28,423 nucleotides of DNA from an uncultured Actinomyces sp. (GTDB lineage Bacteria; Actinomycetota; Actinomycetes; Actinomycetales; Actinomycetaceae): NCBI GenBank assembly GCA_938041695.1, contig CALISI010000006.1, positions 1 through 28,423 of the forward strand, in the 5' to 3' direction. Position numbers and translations under genes: made by a program. A model generated the notes under the pieces. The model saw only the letters and a list, made by a program, of their open reading frames with translations, ran no database searches and had not been told where the DNA came from. Every line of letters starts with the position of its first letter. Position 1 is the stretch's first letter. Of the stretch, positions 16,888 through 24,150 are shown piece by piece.

Positions 16888-17640
16888 ATGAACACTTCTC
16901 GTCGCGTCGTCGTCACTGGAGCCTCCACCGGAATCGGGCAGGCAACCGCCCGCCTGTTGGCGCAGCGGGGGTGGAGGATTGTGGCCGTGGCCCGGCGTCG
17001 CGAGCGCCTGGAGGCCCTCGCCGAGCAGATTGACTGCGAATACTGGGCGGCTGATCTGACCGACGAGGCGCAGGTGGAGGAGATGGTCGCACACGTCCTG
17101 GCGGGCGGTCCCGTGGACGCGCTGGTCAACAACGCCGGTGGAGCAATCGGCGTGGACCGGGTCGCCGACAGTGACCCTGCCAGGTGGAGCGCGATGTTCG
17201 AGCGCAACGTGCTCACCGCCCTGAACTGCACGCGCGCGTTCCTGCCGGGGATGCGCGAGCGCGGGGGAGACCTCGTCTTTCTCACCTCGACCGCCGCCCA
17301 CGACACCTACCCGGGCGGTGGTGGGTATGTCGCCGCCAAACACGCCGAGCGCATTATTGCCAATACGCTGCGCCAGGAGCTGGTCGGCGAGCCCGTGCGC
17401 ATCATCGAGATTGCGCCGGGCATGGTGCGCACCGAGGAGTTTTCGCTCAACCGGCTCGGCTCCCAGGAGGCCGCCGACCGCGTCTACGAGGGGGTGGCCG
17501 CCCCGCTCGTCGCCGAGGATATTGCCGAGGCGATCGTGTGGACGCTGGAGCGCCCCTCCCACGTCAACATCGACTCGATGATCGTCCGCCCGGTTGCTCA
17601 GGCGACGAACACGCTCGTGGCGAGGAATACCATCGGATAA
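16888..17640 (+). CDS. Short-chain dehydrogenase/reductase (SDR)
   Basis: The 250-residue NAD(P)-dependent oxidoreductase has the classical SDR layout: TGASTGIG at 10-17 for cofactor binding, NNAGG at 81-85, Asn near 107, a catalytic Ser near 134 and YVAAK (Tyr147, Lys151). The arginines following the second strand (VAVARRRERLE) suggest a preference for NADP. It resembles the YdfG/serine-3-dehydrogenase group, but the substrate is not readable from sequence. It stands alone between glpC and a convergent lipoprotein gene. The ATG at 16888 has no ribosome site and is probably leaderless. Confidence 0.9.
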   Translation: MNTSRRVVVTGASTGIGQATARLLAQRGWRIVAVARRRERLEALAEQIDCEYWAADLTDEAQVEEMVAHVLAGGPVDALVNNAGGAIGVDRVADSDPARWSAMFERNVLTALNCTRAFLPGMRERGGDLVFLTSTAAHDTYPGGGGYVAAKHAERIIANTLRQELVGEPVRIIEIAPGMVRTEEFSLNRLGSQEAADRVYEGVAAPLVAEDIAEAIVWTLERPSHVNIDSMIVRPVAQATNTLVARNTIG

Positions 17641-17671
17641 TAGGTCCGCTGAGTCTGCCGCATACATGGGA

Positions 17672-17722
17672 CGAGGCCGGGGCCGCTCGCGCGATGGGGT
17701 GCGCGTCTCATCCCCGGCCTCG
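17672..17722. terminator. Bidirectional hairpin between convergent genes
   Basis: CGAGGCCGGGG (17672-17682) pairs perfectly with CCCCGGCCTCG (17712-17722) around a 29-nt loop. It lies between the SDR stop (17640) and the convergent lipoprotein stop (17729), so it probably serves both. Confidence 0.65.
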
Positions 17723-17728
17723 CGTCTT

Positions 17729-18240
17729 CTACTGAGTCCAGCCCAGGATGCACACGACGCCCGGGACGTCCTCGGTGGTCGTCGTGACCTGGGTTGCGTC
17801 GCCGCCTGTGACGGGGGCGACGAAGATGTGCAGCGAGAGGTCGGAGTAGACGTCCTTGGGCGACGCGTACAGTGCCATCTGTGTGCCGTCGTTATTCGCG
17901 ACGATCATGCGTGAGAAGTCGGGGGAGTAGCACTGCATATACTCACACATGTACCCGGTGCGGACAGGTACTCGTTCGGGAAGGTGAAGGTACGCGTCGC
18001 CGTGATCGTGCCCGATTGCGGGTCGATGACCCGCACGGTGGTGACCGTCGTGTCGATGCCGTCGTCGGCGGCGGCGATGATAATGCCGGACATGGGCGCG
18101 GTCGACGGGTCTGCCGTAGCAGCAGACGAGGCCTCGGTGCTCGCGGTGGGGGTGGAGGTGGTCGAGGATGACCCGCAGGCGCTGAGAGCGAGTGAGGTTG
18201 CCGTGGCAAACAGGATCGTGGGGAGGGATTTGATGGACAT
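17729..18240 (-). pseudogene. Lipoprotein with a frameshift (TolB/propeller-like fragment)
   Basis: The ATG at 18240 opens with a lipoprotein signal peptide, MSIKSLPTILFATATSLALSAC, with lipobox LSAC and a Ser/Thr-rich linker. It continues as SGIIIAAADDGIDTTVTTVRVIDPQSGTI... in one frame up to FPNEYLS near 17970. Past this the frame runs to a stop at 17905 without sense, while the neighbouring frame carries TGYMCEYMQCYSPDFSRMIVANNDGTQ...VVCILGWTQ to the TAG at 17729. A one-base loss near 17955-17970 would explain the break. The repeating strand pattern resembles part of a beta-propeller, but the roughly 170 residues are too few for a full one. It could be a decaying gene or a sequencing error. 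Confidence 0.65.
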
Positions 18241-18342
18241 GTGTCAACTCGTGAGTGTGATCGTCGGGTGGCGAACGTTGCAGGATAGTTGTGAGCTGAC
18301 AAATAAACCAAGATCCAAAAAGTGATGTGCGACACCTGTAAT

Positions 18343-18372
18343 TTCATAGTGTTTTCACAGTTTCGTCATAAT
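18343..18372 (+). promoter_or_regulatory. Possible promoter of the membrane-protein gene at 18440
   Basis: TTCATA (18343-18348) and CATAAT (18367-18372) are 18 bp apart, giving a predicted start near 18379 and a leader of about 60 nt. The -35 match is only 4 of 6. Confidence 0.4.
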
Positions 18373-18439
18373 GTCCGCTTATCGTGCGCTCCTAATCTGC
18401 GAGGCAATGAATCATACATCAGCAGAAAGGAGCGTCCCC

Positions 18440-19114
18440 ATGGCGGACGACAACAAGAACCTGGCGGGCGACACTGAGCGTACCTCGATCCTGCCCCAGT
18501 CGGAGCCACAGGTCGCGGATCAGACCGAAGTCCTGCCCACCGGCGCATCTCAGGCCCAAACGGTGCAGCTGCCACCCGTTACGCAGCAGGAGGATGCAGG
18601 CGCGTTCGCAGGAACACCCCTGGAGTCTGTCGCGGAGTCTTCTACCGATGTTCAGTCTGGCGACGAGGCCGTGGCGGCTGGCCCCGCTGCGGTTGAGTCC
18701 GCATCGACGAAAGCCTCGTGGGGAAAGCGCGCCGCCATTGCAGGAGCTGCCGCGGCAATCCTCTCCGTCGGTTTCGGCGCGGGCATCATCACGCATGCGG
18801 CCATCGTGGGTGATGGTCAGGACTTCTACGAGCAGGGCTACGAGGACGGCTACAACGACCAGGGCTATGGGGACGAAGACGGTGAAGTCGGCCCCCGCGG
18901 CCAGCAGGAGCCGGGTGACGGTCAGCAGCACGGCTCTGGTGGCCAGAAAGGTCCCGGCAACGGCCAGCAGCAGGGCTCGGGCTCGCAGCAGGGAGACACT
19001 GGCAGCACCCGCCCGGGCCGCCCTCCGGAGGGCAGCCGAGGCCCCGGCAGCAAGCCCGGAAGCCAGGGTAGTGCTGACACTTCAACCCAGAACGAGGATG
19101 CGGCCGCCAGCTGA
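18440..19114 (+). CDS. Hypothetical single-span membrane protein with Gly/Gln-rich tail
   Basis: The 224-residue product is not recognised as a known family. It has an acidic, probably disordered N-terminal stretch of about 95 residues (Gln, Glu, Thr, Ala). A transmembrane helix follows after the basic GKR (AAIAGAAAAILSVGFGAGII, about residues 100-120). Next comes an aromatic-acidic patch, YEQGYEDGYNDQGYGDEDGE, then about 80 residues of Gly/Gln/Ser/Pro low complexity. The positive-inside rule puts the N-terminus inside and the tail outside. The ATG at 18440 follows AAAGGAG (18426-18432). The open frame extends to 18371, but that falls before the predicted transcript start. It may be a surface or cell-wall-associated protein. 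Confidence 0.75.
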   Translation: MADDNKNLAGDTERTSILPQSEPQVADQTEVLPTGASQAQTVQLPPVTQQEDAGAFAGTPLESVAESSTDVQSGDEAVAAGPAAVESASTKASWGKRAAIAGAAAAILSVGFGAGIITHAAIVGDGQDFYEQGYEDGYNDQGYGDEDGEVGPRGQQEPGDGQQHGSGGQKGPGNGQQQGSGSQQGDTGSTRPGRPPEGSRGPGSKPGSQGSADTSTQNEDAAAS

Positions 19115-19121
19115 GCGATGA

Positions 19122-19158
19122 GGGAGCGCGAGACGATCACCGTCTCGCGTGCCCTTTT
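19122..19158. terminator. Terminator between convergent genes
   Basis: CGCGAGACG (19127-19135) pairs with CGTCTCGCG (19141-19149), extended by GGG/CCC past an imperfect pair, and is followed by TTTT on the plus strand. It starts 8 nt after the plus-strand stop at 19114 and touches the stop of the convergent TauE gene. Confidence 0.75.
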
Positions 19159-19957
19159 ACGCGAGGGTGGCTACGAGGGTCGAAATGGCTACGCCTACCA
19201 GCAGCGCCGCAAAGACGAGGCCGAGCACCCGGTTCGACACTCGCTTGGTGAGCCTGGCCCCCACGATGCCGCCTCCCATCGATGCCGCGGTGAACAGCGC
19301 GACCATGACCCCCGCCTCGGCGGTGATCGTCAGGGTCCCGGCGGCCGTGCGCGAGGCCAGGCCGAAGGCGGCGATGATCACCATGACCAGCAGGGATGTC
19401 GCAGAGGCTCGCTTCATCGGGTATCGCAGCGCCAGGTGTAGCGCGGGCACGATCGCGAACCCTCCGCCGACGCCGAAGAATCCCGTGAGGAAACCCGTCA
19501 GCGTCGCCAGGGCGACGACGCGGCACACGGTCGCGAGCGTCCAGGAACCCTTGCCGTCTCGGGCAGCCCCGGCCTCGTCCGAAGAGGAAGGAACAGATGT
19601 GCGCAGCTGGGAGCGCACCATGAACACTGCGACCGCTCCCAGGAGAGCGCAGAACAACAACATGAGGGTGCGCGCCGAGACAAGCGGACCGAGAGTCGAA
19701 CCCACCGACGTACCGACCAGGCCCGCCAGGGCGAACAGAGCACCCTCGCGCCACGCGACGCTCCCGCTGCGAGCCCGCGTCGCCAGTGAGACAACGGCCG
19801 TCAGACCTACGATGATGAGGGACAGGCCCGTCGCCTGGTGGGGGTCTTGACCGAGAATGTAGACGAGGATCGGCACCGACAGGATGCCGCCTCCCGCGCC
19901 GAGTGAACCGACGACGATGCCGACGAATGCGCCGATGAGGAGCGCTTCAACAATCAT
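19157..19957 (-). CDS. Sulfite exporter TauE/SafE family protein
   Basis: The 266-residue integral membrane protein has two homologous halves, each with the glycine-rich family signature: SLGAGGGILSVPIL near residue 20 and FFGVGGGFAIVPAL near 165. About eight hydrophobic helices are visible. A charged cytoplasmic loop (SSSDEAGAARDGKGS) separates the halves. TauE/SafE (DUF81) members export sulfite, sulfoacetate or other organic or inorganic anions. It starts 3 nt after the stop of the sulfatase-maturase gene, so it is the last gene of the sulfatase cassette. Export of the sulfate or sulfite freed by the sulfatase is a reasonable inferred role. Confidence 0.9.
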   Translation of the reverse strand: MIVEALLIGAFVGIVVGSLGAGGGILSVPILVYILGQDPHQATGLSLIIVGLTAVVSLATRARSGSVAWREGALFALAGLVGTSVGSTLGPLVSARTLMLLFCALLGAVAVFMVRSQLRTSVPSSSDEAGAARDGKGSWTLATVCRVVALATLTGFLTGFFGVGGGFAIVPALHLALRYPMKRASATSLLVMVIIAAFGLASRTAAGTLTITAEAGVMVALFTAASMGGGIVGARLTKRVSNRVLGLVFAALLVGVAISTLVATLA

Positions 19958-19960
19958 TGG

Positions 19961-21220
19961 TCATTTCCGAATAGGTGTGGTGAGAGATAGTCCGAGAGAG
20001 GAAGCGACTGCGGGATCCATGATGTCCGAGGCTGGCCTGCCCGCTGCGATCAGCATGCCCATCGCGCGTAGGGCGGGAGTTGCGTGCTCGTAAAACGCCC
20101 GGTATCCCTCGCACAGGTAGTTGTGCGCGGTTTCGCCTCGGCGGACGAATCTGTCTTTCGGGCATCCGCCCCAGCACAGTCGCAGGTGCGGGCACGCGCG
20201 ACACTCGTCGTCCAGGCCGGGCTTGAGGCGTGCAAAGTCGCGCATCTTGTCCGATGTTGCCAGCTGCGCGAATGATGAGGAATTGATTGAGCCGACCAGC
20301 CAGTCCGGCTCCACCCAGTGATCGCAGGCGTACACGTCGCCGTTGAACTCCATCGCCATGTTCGCCCCGCATTGGGGCGCGTGGACGCACACCGTGGCCG
20401 ATCCAAAGAGAGCGGAGAGCGTCGAATCCATGTCCTGGATGAACACCTCGCCGACGTCGGCGGCGATCCACTGGTCGAACACCTCGCACAGGAAACGCCC
20501 GTAGGAGGCGGGGGACGTGGAGCGGCTGGTGACGCAATCTCCGTCCTGCCGATACAGGAGCGCGGAGGTGCCAGACCTCCAGCCGCGCTCGGCCTGGGCC
20601 AGGTCGGTGGCGCGCACGCGCTCCACAATGGGGATGAACTGCAGGTAGCGGGCACCAAGCTCGTCGCGGAAGTAGCGGTAGACCCGCTCCCCGTGGTCCT
20701 CGTTCGCGGCGTTGACCGTGCACAGGATGTTCGTCTCCACGCCCGCGCGAGCGAGGGCCTCCCAGCCGCGCACGACCATCGCGTGCGTGCCGCGCCCGCC
20801 GCGGTTGAGGCGATAGGCGTCGTGCAGGGGAGCGGGCCCGTCGATGGACACCCCCACGAGGAAGTTGTGGTCTGCGAAAAAGCGCGCCCACTCGTCGGTT
20901 ACCAGCGTGCCGTTCGTCTGCAGGGCGTGACGCACGCGCTGGGTGGGGCGACGGAAGCGCTCACACAGCTGAACGAGGCGCTCGAAAAAACCCAGGCCTC
21001 GCAGGGTCGGCTCCCCGCCCTGCCACAGCATCGTGACCTCGCCGTCGGGACTCGACTCGAGAAAGGCCTCCACGTAGCGCTCCAACGTCTGCTCCGACAT
21101 CGTCTGAGCGGCAGCGTTGTATAGAAGCTCTTTGGACAGGAAGAAGCAATATTGGCAGTCGAGGTTGCAAGCGGCCCCGGTCGGCTTCGTGACAACAGAG
21201 AAAGGGATCGAGCGGGTCAC
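19961..21220 (-). CDS. Anaerobic sulfatase-maturating enzyme (radical SAM/SPASM)
   Basis: The 419-residue enzyme has the radical-SAM motif CNLDCQYC (Cys18, Cys22, Cys25) near its start, LWQGGEPTLRG after it, and a C-terminal SPASM domain with CGANMAMEFNGDVYACDHW and CRACPHLRLCWGGCPKDRF for two auxiliary 4Fe-4S clusters. This is the anSME layout, which converts the active-site Cys or Ser of sulfatases to formylglycine in the cytosol without oxygen. GTG 21220 is chosen because it overlaps the ROK stop as GTGA and has a GGGGG/GCAGG site upstream. A GTG at 21244 would add eight residues. The sulfatase two genes upstream (22588-24108) is the obvious target. Confidence 0.93.
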   Translation of the reverse strand: MTRSIPFSVVTKPTGAACNLDCQYCFFLSKELLYNAAAQTMSEQTLERYVEAFLESSPDGEVTMLWQGGEPTLRGLGFFERLVQLCERFRRPTQRVRHALQTNGTLVTDEWARFFADHNFLVGVSIDGPAPLHDAYRLNRGGRGTHAMVVRGWEALARAGVETNILCTVNAANEDHGERVYRYFRDELGARYLQFIPIVERVRATDLAQAERGWRSGTSALLYRQDGDCVTSRSTSPASYGRFLCEVFDQWIAADVGEVFIQDMDSTLSALFGSATVCVHAPQCGANMAMEFNGDVYACDHWVEPDWLVGSINSSSFAQLATSDKMRDFARLKPGLDDECRACPHLRLCWGGCPKDRFVRRGETAHNYLCEGYRAFYEHATPALRAMGMLIAAGRPASDIMDPAVASSLGLSLTTPIRK

Positions 21221-22434
21221 GGCCTGCCCCCGCGATCGGTGCACGTGCGCATTGACGAGGCCGACCCCACCTCACGGGTCGGAGCATCCTCAGCGTAACG
21301 GGGGAGGGAAACCTCATCTTCGGAGGGGTGAGCAGCGATGTATGCGCTGGCTTGAGCGGCGCCCAAGGGCCCCAGCGATGCCCCCACGACATCGATGTCC
21401 CACTCCATCACGGGAAGGAGCTCCTTGTACATGGAAGCCGTAATATCGGCCCGCAGAGAGGGAAAAGCGTCGACGACCTCACCCGCCACGATGATGGCTC
21501 GCGGATTAATGAGGAGCGCGGCCGAGCCGAGGACGTAGCCGACAGCCTCCGCCGCCCGATCCAATGCCTCGCGCGCACGTGCATTGCCGGACAGGACGGC
21601 GGCACGTAGCTCCGCAATGTCACGAACTCCAGCGCTGTCACACAACGCCGGAACGGAGGCCAACGTCTCCAGGCAACCGCGCTTGCCGCAGGCGCAGGGT
21701 GAGTCATTGGCGCCCACCGTCATGTGTCCTAGTTCTCCGGCCAGGCCGCCCGCTCCGCCAACCAGGCGGAAATCGGAGACGACGCAGCCGCCGACACCGC
21801 CCGACAGGCGCAGGTAAATGAACGAGGACATGTCCGCTCCTGCGCCCCACATGGCCTCCGCGAGCGCAGCCATGCGCACGGTGTTGTCAACCACCGGGGC
21901 GGGAGACCACCAGCGACGCGTCAGTGCTGCGAGTTCTTCCACGCTCGGGTACGCATCCGAGGACAACCTCGCGTTACGCCCCATCGGAATAGGAACGCCC
22001 ACACCCACCGCGCGCACGGTCGACGTGTCAATACCCTGACGGGCCGCGCTCGCGGCCAGGGCTTCGCAGGTCTGCTCAAGAGAGAGCTGGAGGGAGGGGG
22101 AAGCGGGGGAAACGATATGGACGGCGGCCAAGACGGTGCCGCTGCGCGAGAGCATGACGCCCGCACACGACGTGCGCGTGACGTTGAGGCCGACGCAGTG
22201 GGCGGCCGAGGAGTTAAGGGTGAGAAGCTGGGTGGGGCGGCCTCGTCCGGGGGCGTTCGTGCGCACCGGCGTCACCGATCCCTCATCGAGGAGGGTCGTG
22301 AGCGCGCGCCCCAGGTTTGTGCGCGAGGTGTCGAGTGCTTCGCACAGCTGGGAGCGTGTGGCCGGGGCTTTGGCCAGGTGAGCGACGATGCGGTCTTCCA
22401 GGGTCGGCAGGGGGCTGCGGGTGGGGTAGTGCAT
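21217..22434 (-). CDS. ROK family transcriptional regulator
   Basis: The 405-residue protein has an N-terminal winged helix-turn-helix (about 10-55), then a ROK sugar-kinase-like domain with the zinc motif CACGKRGC (247-254), the upstream GELGH (233-237) and glycine-rich sugar/nucleotide loops. At the usual catalytic Asp of ROK kinases (N-D in the motif before AALAE), this protein reads DNTVRMAALAE, with Thr in place of Asp, which fits a repressor rather than a kinase. ATG 22434 follows GGGAAAGAGAG. The open frame runs on to 22515 without ROK homology. It probably controls this cassette in response to a sugar. It overlaps the maturase by GTGA. Confidence 0.92.
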   Translation of the reverse strand: MHYPTRSPLPTLEDRIVAHLAKAPATRSQLCEALDTSRTNLGRALTTLLDEGSVTPVRTNAPGRGRPTQLLTLNSSAAHCVGLNVTRTSCAGVMLSRSGTVLAAVHIVSPASPSLQLSLEQTCEALAASAARQGIDTSTVRAVGVGVPIPMGRNARLSSDAYPSVEELAALTRRWWSPAPVVDNTVRMAALAEAMWGAGADMSSFIYLRLSGGVGGCVVSDFRLVGGAGGLAGELGHMTVGANDSPCACGKRGCLETLASVPALCDSAGVRDIAELRAAVLSGNARAREALDRAAEAVGYVLGSAALLINPRAIIVAGEVVDAFPSLRADITASMYKELLPVMEWDIDVVGASLGPLGAAQASAYIAAHPSEDEVSLPRYAEDAPTREVGSASSMRTCTDRGGRP

Positions 22435-22541
22435 GTCTCTCTTTCCCGGCGCTTCGTCGTTGATGTCCGGTCGGTGCGTTCTGGCCTCGTTAATACTTTC
22501 TATGATACGCGTCACTGCTTGGGCTGTGCAGAGGGCGCGTT

Positions 22542-22581
22542 GCCTCGGCGGCGGAAAGTTGCATGTTCCCGCCGCCGAGGC
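22542..22581 (-). terminator. Hairpin between sulfatase and ROK genes
   Basis: GCCTCGGCGGCGG (22542-22554) pairs perfectly with CCGCCGCCGAGGC (22569-22581), a 13-bp stem with a 14-nt loop, 6 nt past the sulfatase stop. No T run follows on the minus strand. It may lower expression of the regulator, maturase and exporter relative to the transporter and sulfatase, or protect the mRNA end. The AT-rich stretch at 22490-22506 could hold a separate ROK promoter. Confidence 0.6.
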
Positions 22582-22587
22582 GTTGCG

Positions 22588-24108
22588 TCAGTCGCTCATG
22601 ACCTCGTCGAGGTCGGAGCGAGCCGTGTTCACCAGCGGGATGTCGAAGTCCGTCATCGCCGCCATCCACTTGGCGAAGGAGTGGTCCCCGCGCTCACGCA
22701 GCTGCAGGTAGAGGTTCGTGGCCAGCTCCCTGCGGATCTCGTCGTAGACGGGCACGGTGTACACGTTGTTCATCTCGGCCGGATCCAGGCGCAGGTCGTA
22801 GAGCTCGTTGATCGACTCGGGGTTGATGACGAGCTTGAAATCCCGCGTGCGCAGCATGCGCTGCTGGAGGGGGAAGTGATGGCCGTGGAACTCGCACACG
22901 ATGTCCTCGCGCCAACCCTCGACGTCCTCGCCGCGCGTCAGGTCCACGATCGAGCGGCCGTCCTCGACGAGCGAGGTGTCCAAGCCTGCGATGTCCAGCA
23001 CCGTGGCCGGCAGGTCGATGAGGGAGACGAACGCGTCCGAGCGGCCCACCGTCGAGACGCCGGGGATGTGCGCGATGAAGGGGACGTTGTAGATGTCGTC
23101 GTACATCATCGGGCCCTTGTCGTTGAGACGGTGCGAGCCCGTGAACTCGCCGTGGTCCGCGCAGAAGAACACCGCCGTGTCGTCCAGAATGCCCAGCTCG
23201 CGCGCCACGTCCATAATGCGCCCGATCTCGAAGTCGATCATGGCCGTGTAACCCCAGTAGACCGCGATGAGCTTCTTCCACTGCTCGTTCGTGAACGAGG
23301 ATGTGGACCAGTAGGTCGCGTAGTTCTCCTGGATCGGAGGCTTGCCGATGAGGGAGTCGCCGAAGTTTTCCGGCAGCTCGACGTCATTGGGATCAATGAG
23401 ATCGAACCACTCGTCGGGCAGGAAGTAGGGCAGGTGAGGGCCAAAGAAGTGCACGTCGAGGCAGAAGGGCTGAGAAGAGCCCTTCCAGTCGGCCGCGTAT
23501 TCGCGCAGCTTCTCAATCGCTCGGTCCGCCAGGAAGCGTTCGAAGGTCGCCTCCTCGGGCTGATCGAGGCGTGCGGCGATGATGTGCCCGTCGCGTCCAC
23601 CCGGGAGCTTGCCGCGCCACAGGTCGTGGGCGCGCACGGGTGGGAGGTCGTTGGCCTCGAGCCAGGCGACGTACTTTTCGTTGGCCACCGGGTTTTCGGC
23701 GCCCCAGTAGGTGTCGTCGTCCGCACCGAACTTGTCGGGCAAATTGTAGCCGCAGTGGTATTTTCCAACGATACCGACGTTGTAGCCGGCGTCGCGCAGC
23801 TCCTGCGTGTACGTCCACGTTCCCTCGGGAATCGACACCTGGTAGGCGATGTTCCACTCGGGGTTGGCCAGCACCTGGTGCTTGCCGGGGCGCTTGCCGG
23901 TGAGCAGCGAGGCGCGTGCCGGCGTGCAGATCGCGGTGGGGGTGAAGCAGTGGGTGAAGGCGAAGCCCGATTCGCCCATCGCGTCGATGACGGGGGTGCG
24001 CGCGTGTGGGTTGCCCAGGCAGCCGATCGTGTCGGTGCGGTGCTGGTCGGTCATGATGACCAGGACGTTGCGCACGTTGTCGGGAATATCCCGCGTGTTG
24101 TCAGTCAT
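22588..24108 (-). CDS. Sulfatase (Cys-type, formylglycine-dependent)
   Basis: The 506-residue arylsulfatase-family enzyme hydrolyses sulfate esters. The formylglycine site is CTPARASLLTGK (Cys61, Arg65). Metal and active-site residues are visible: Asp21 in IMTDQHR, Lys116 and His118 in GKYHCG, His225 in FFGPHLPY, and Asp318-His319 in ADHGEF. The family motif C-x-P-S-R is read as C-T-P-A-R, which anaerobic maturases accept. The N-terminus (MTDNTRDIPDNVRNVLVIMT) has no signal peptide, so the enzyme is predicted to be cytosolic. The substrate is not readable from sequence. It starts 42 nt after the sugar-porter gene, with AAAAGG upstream of the ATG. Confidence 0.94.
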   Translation of the reverse strand: MTDNTRDIPDNVRNVLVIMTDQHRTDTIGCLGNPHARTPVIDAMGESGFAFTHCFTPTAICTPARASLLTGKRPGKHQVLANPEWNIAYQVSIPEGTWTYTQELRDAGYNVGIVGKYHCGYNLPDKFGADDDTYWGAENPVANEKYVAWLEANDLPPVRAHDLWRGKLPGGRDGHIIAARLDQPEEATFERFLADRAIEKLREYAADWKGSSQPFCLDVHFFGPHLPYFLPDEWFDLIDPNDVELPENFGDSLIGKPPIQENYATYWSTSSFTNEQWKKLIAVYWGYTAMIDFEIGRIMDVARELGILDDTAVFFCADHGEFTGSHRLNDKGPMMYDDIYNVPFIAHIPGVSTVGRSDAFVSLIDLPATVLDIAGLDTSLVEDGRSIVDLTRGEDVEGWREDIVCEFHGHHFPLQQRMLRTRDFKLVINPESINELYDLRLDPAEMNNVYTVPVYDEIRRELATNLYLQLRERGDHSFAKWMAAMTDFDIPLVNTARSDLDEVMSD

Positions 24109-24150
24109 TGCAATGCCTTTTCGTCGTTGAAATCAGAGGATGGGCCGCTG

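Noticed and set aside
15556..17667. A 703-codon minus-strand open frame spanning glpC and the SDR gene
   Set aside because: It covers two unrelated, well-supported plus-strand genes and the gap between them. Its composition is His/Asp/Gly/Val-rich without motifs, typical of antisense open frames in high-GC DNA.
18841..19080. Possible tandem repeat array in the Gly/Gln-rich tail
   Set aside because: The codons repeat loosely (GGCCAGCAG-like) but with no fixed unit length, so it is low complexity rather than a defined repeat.
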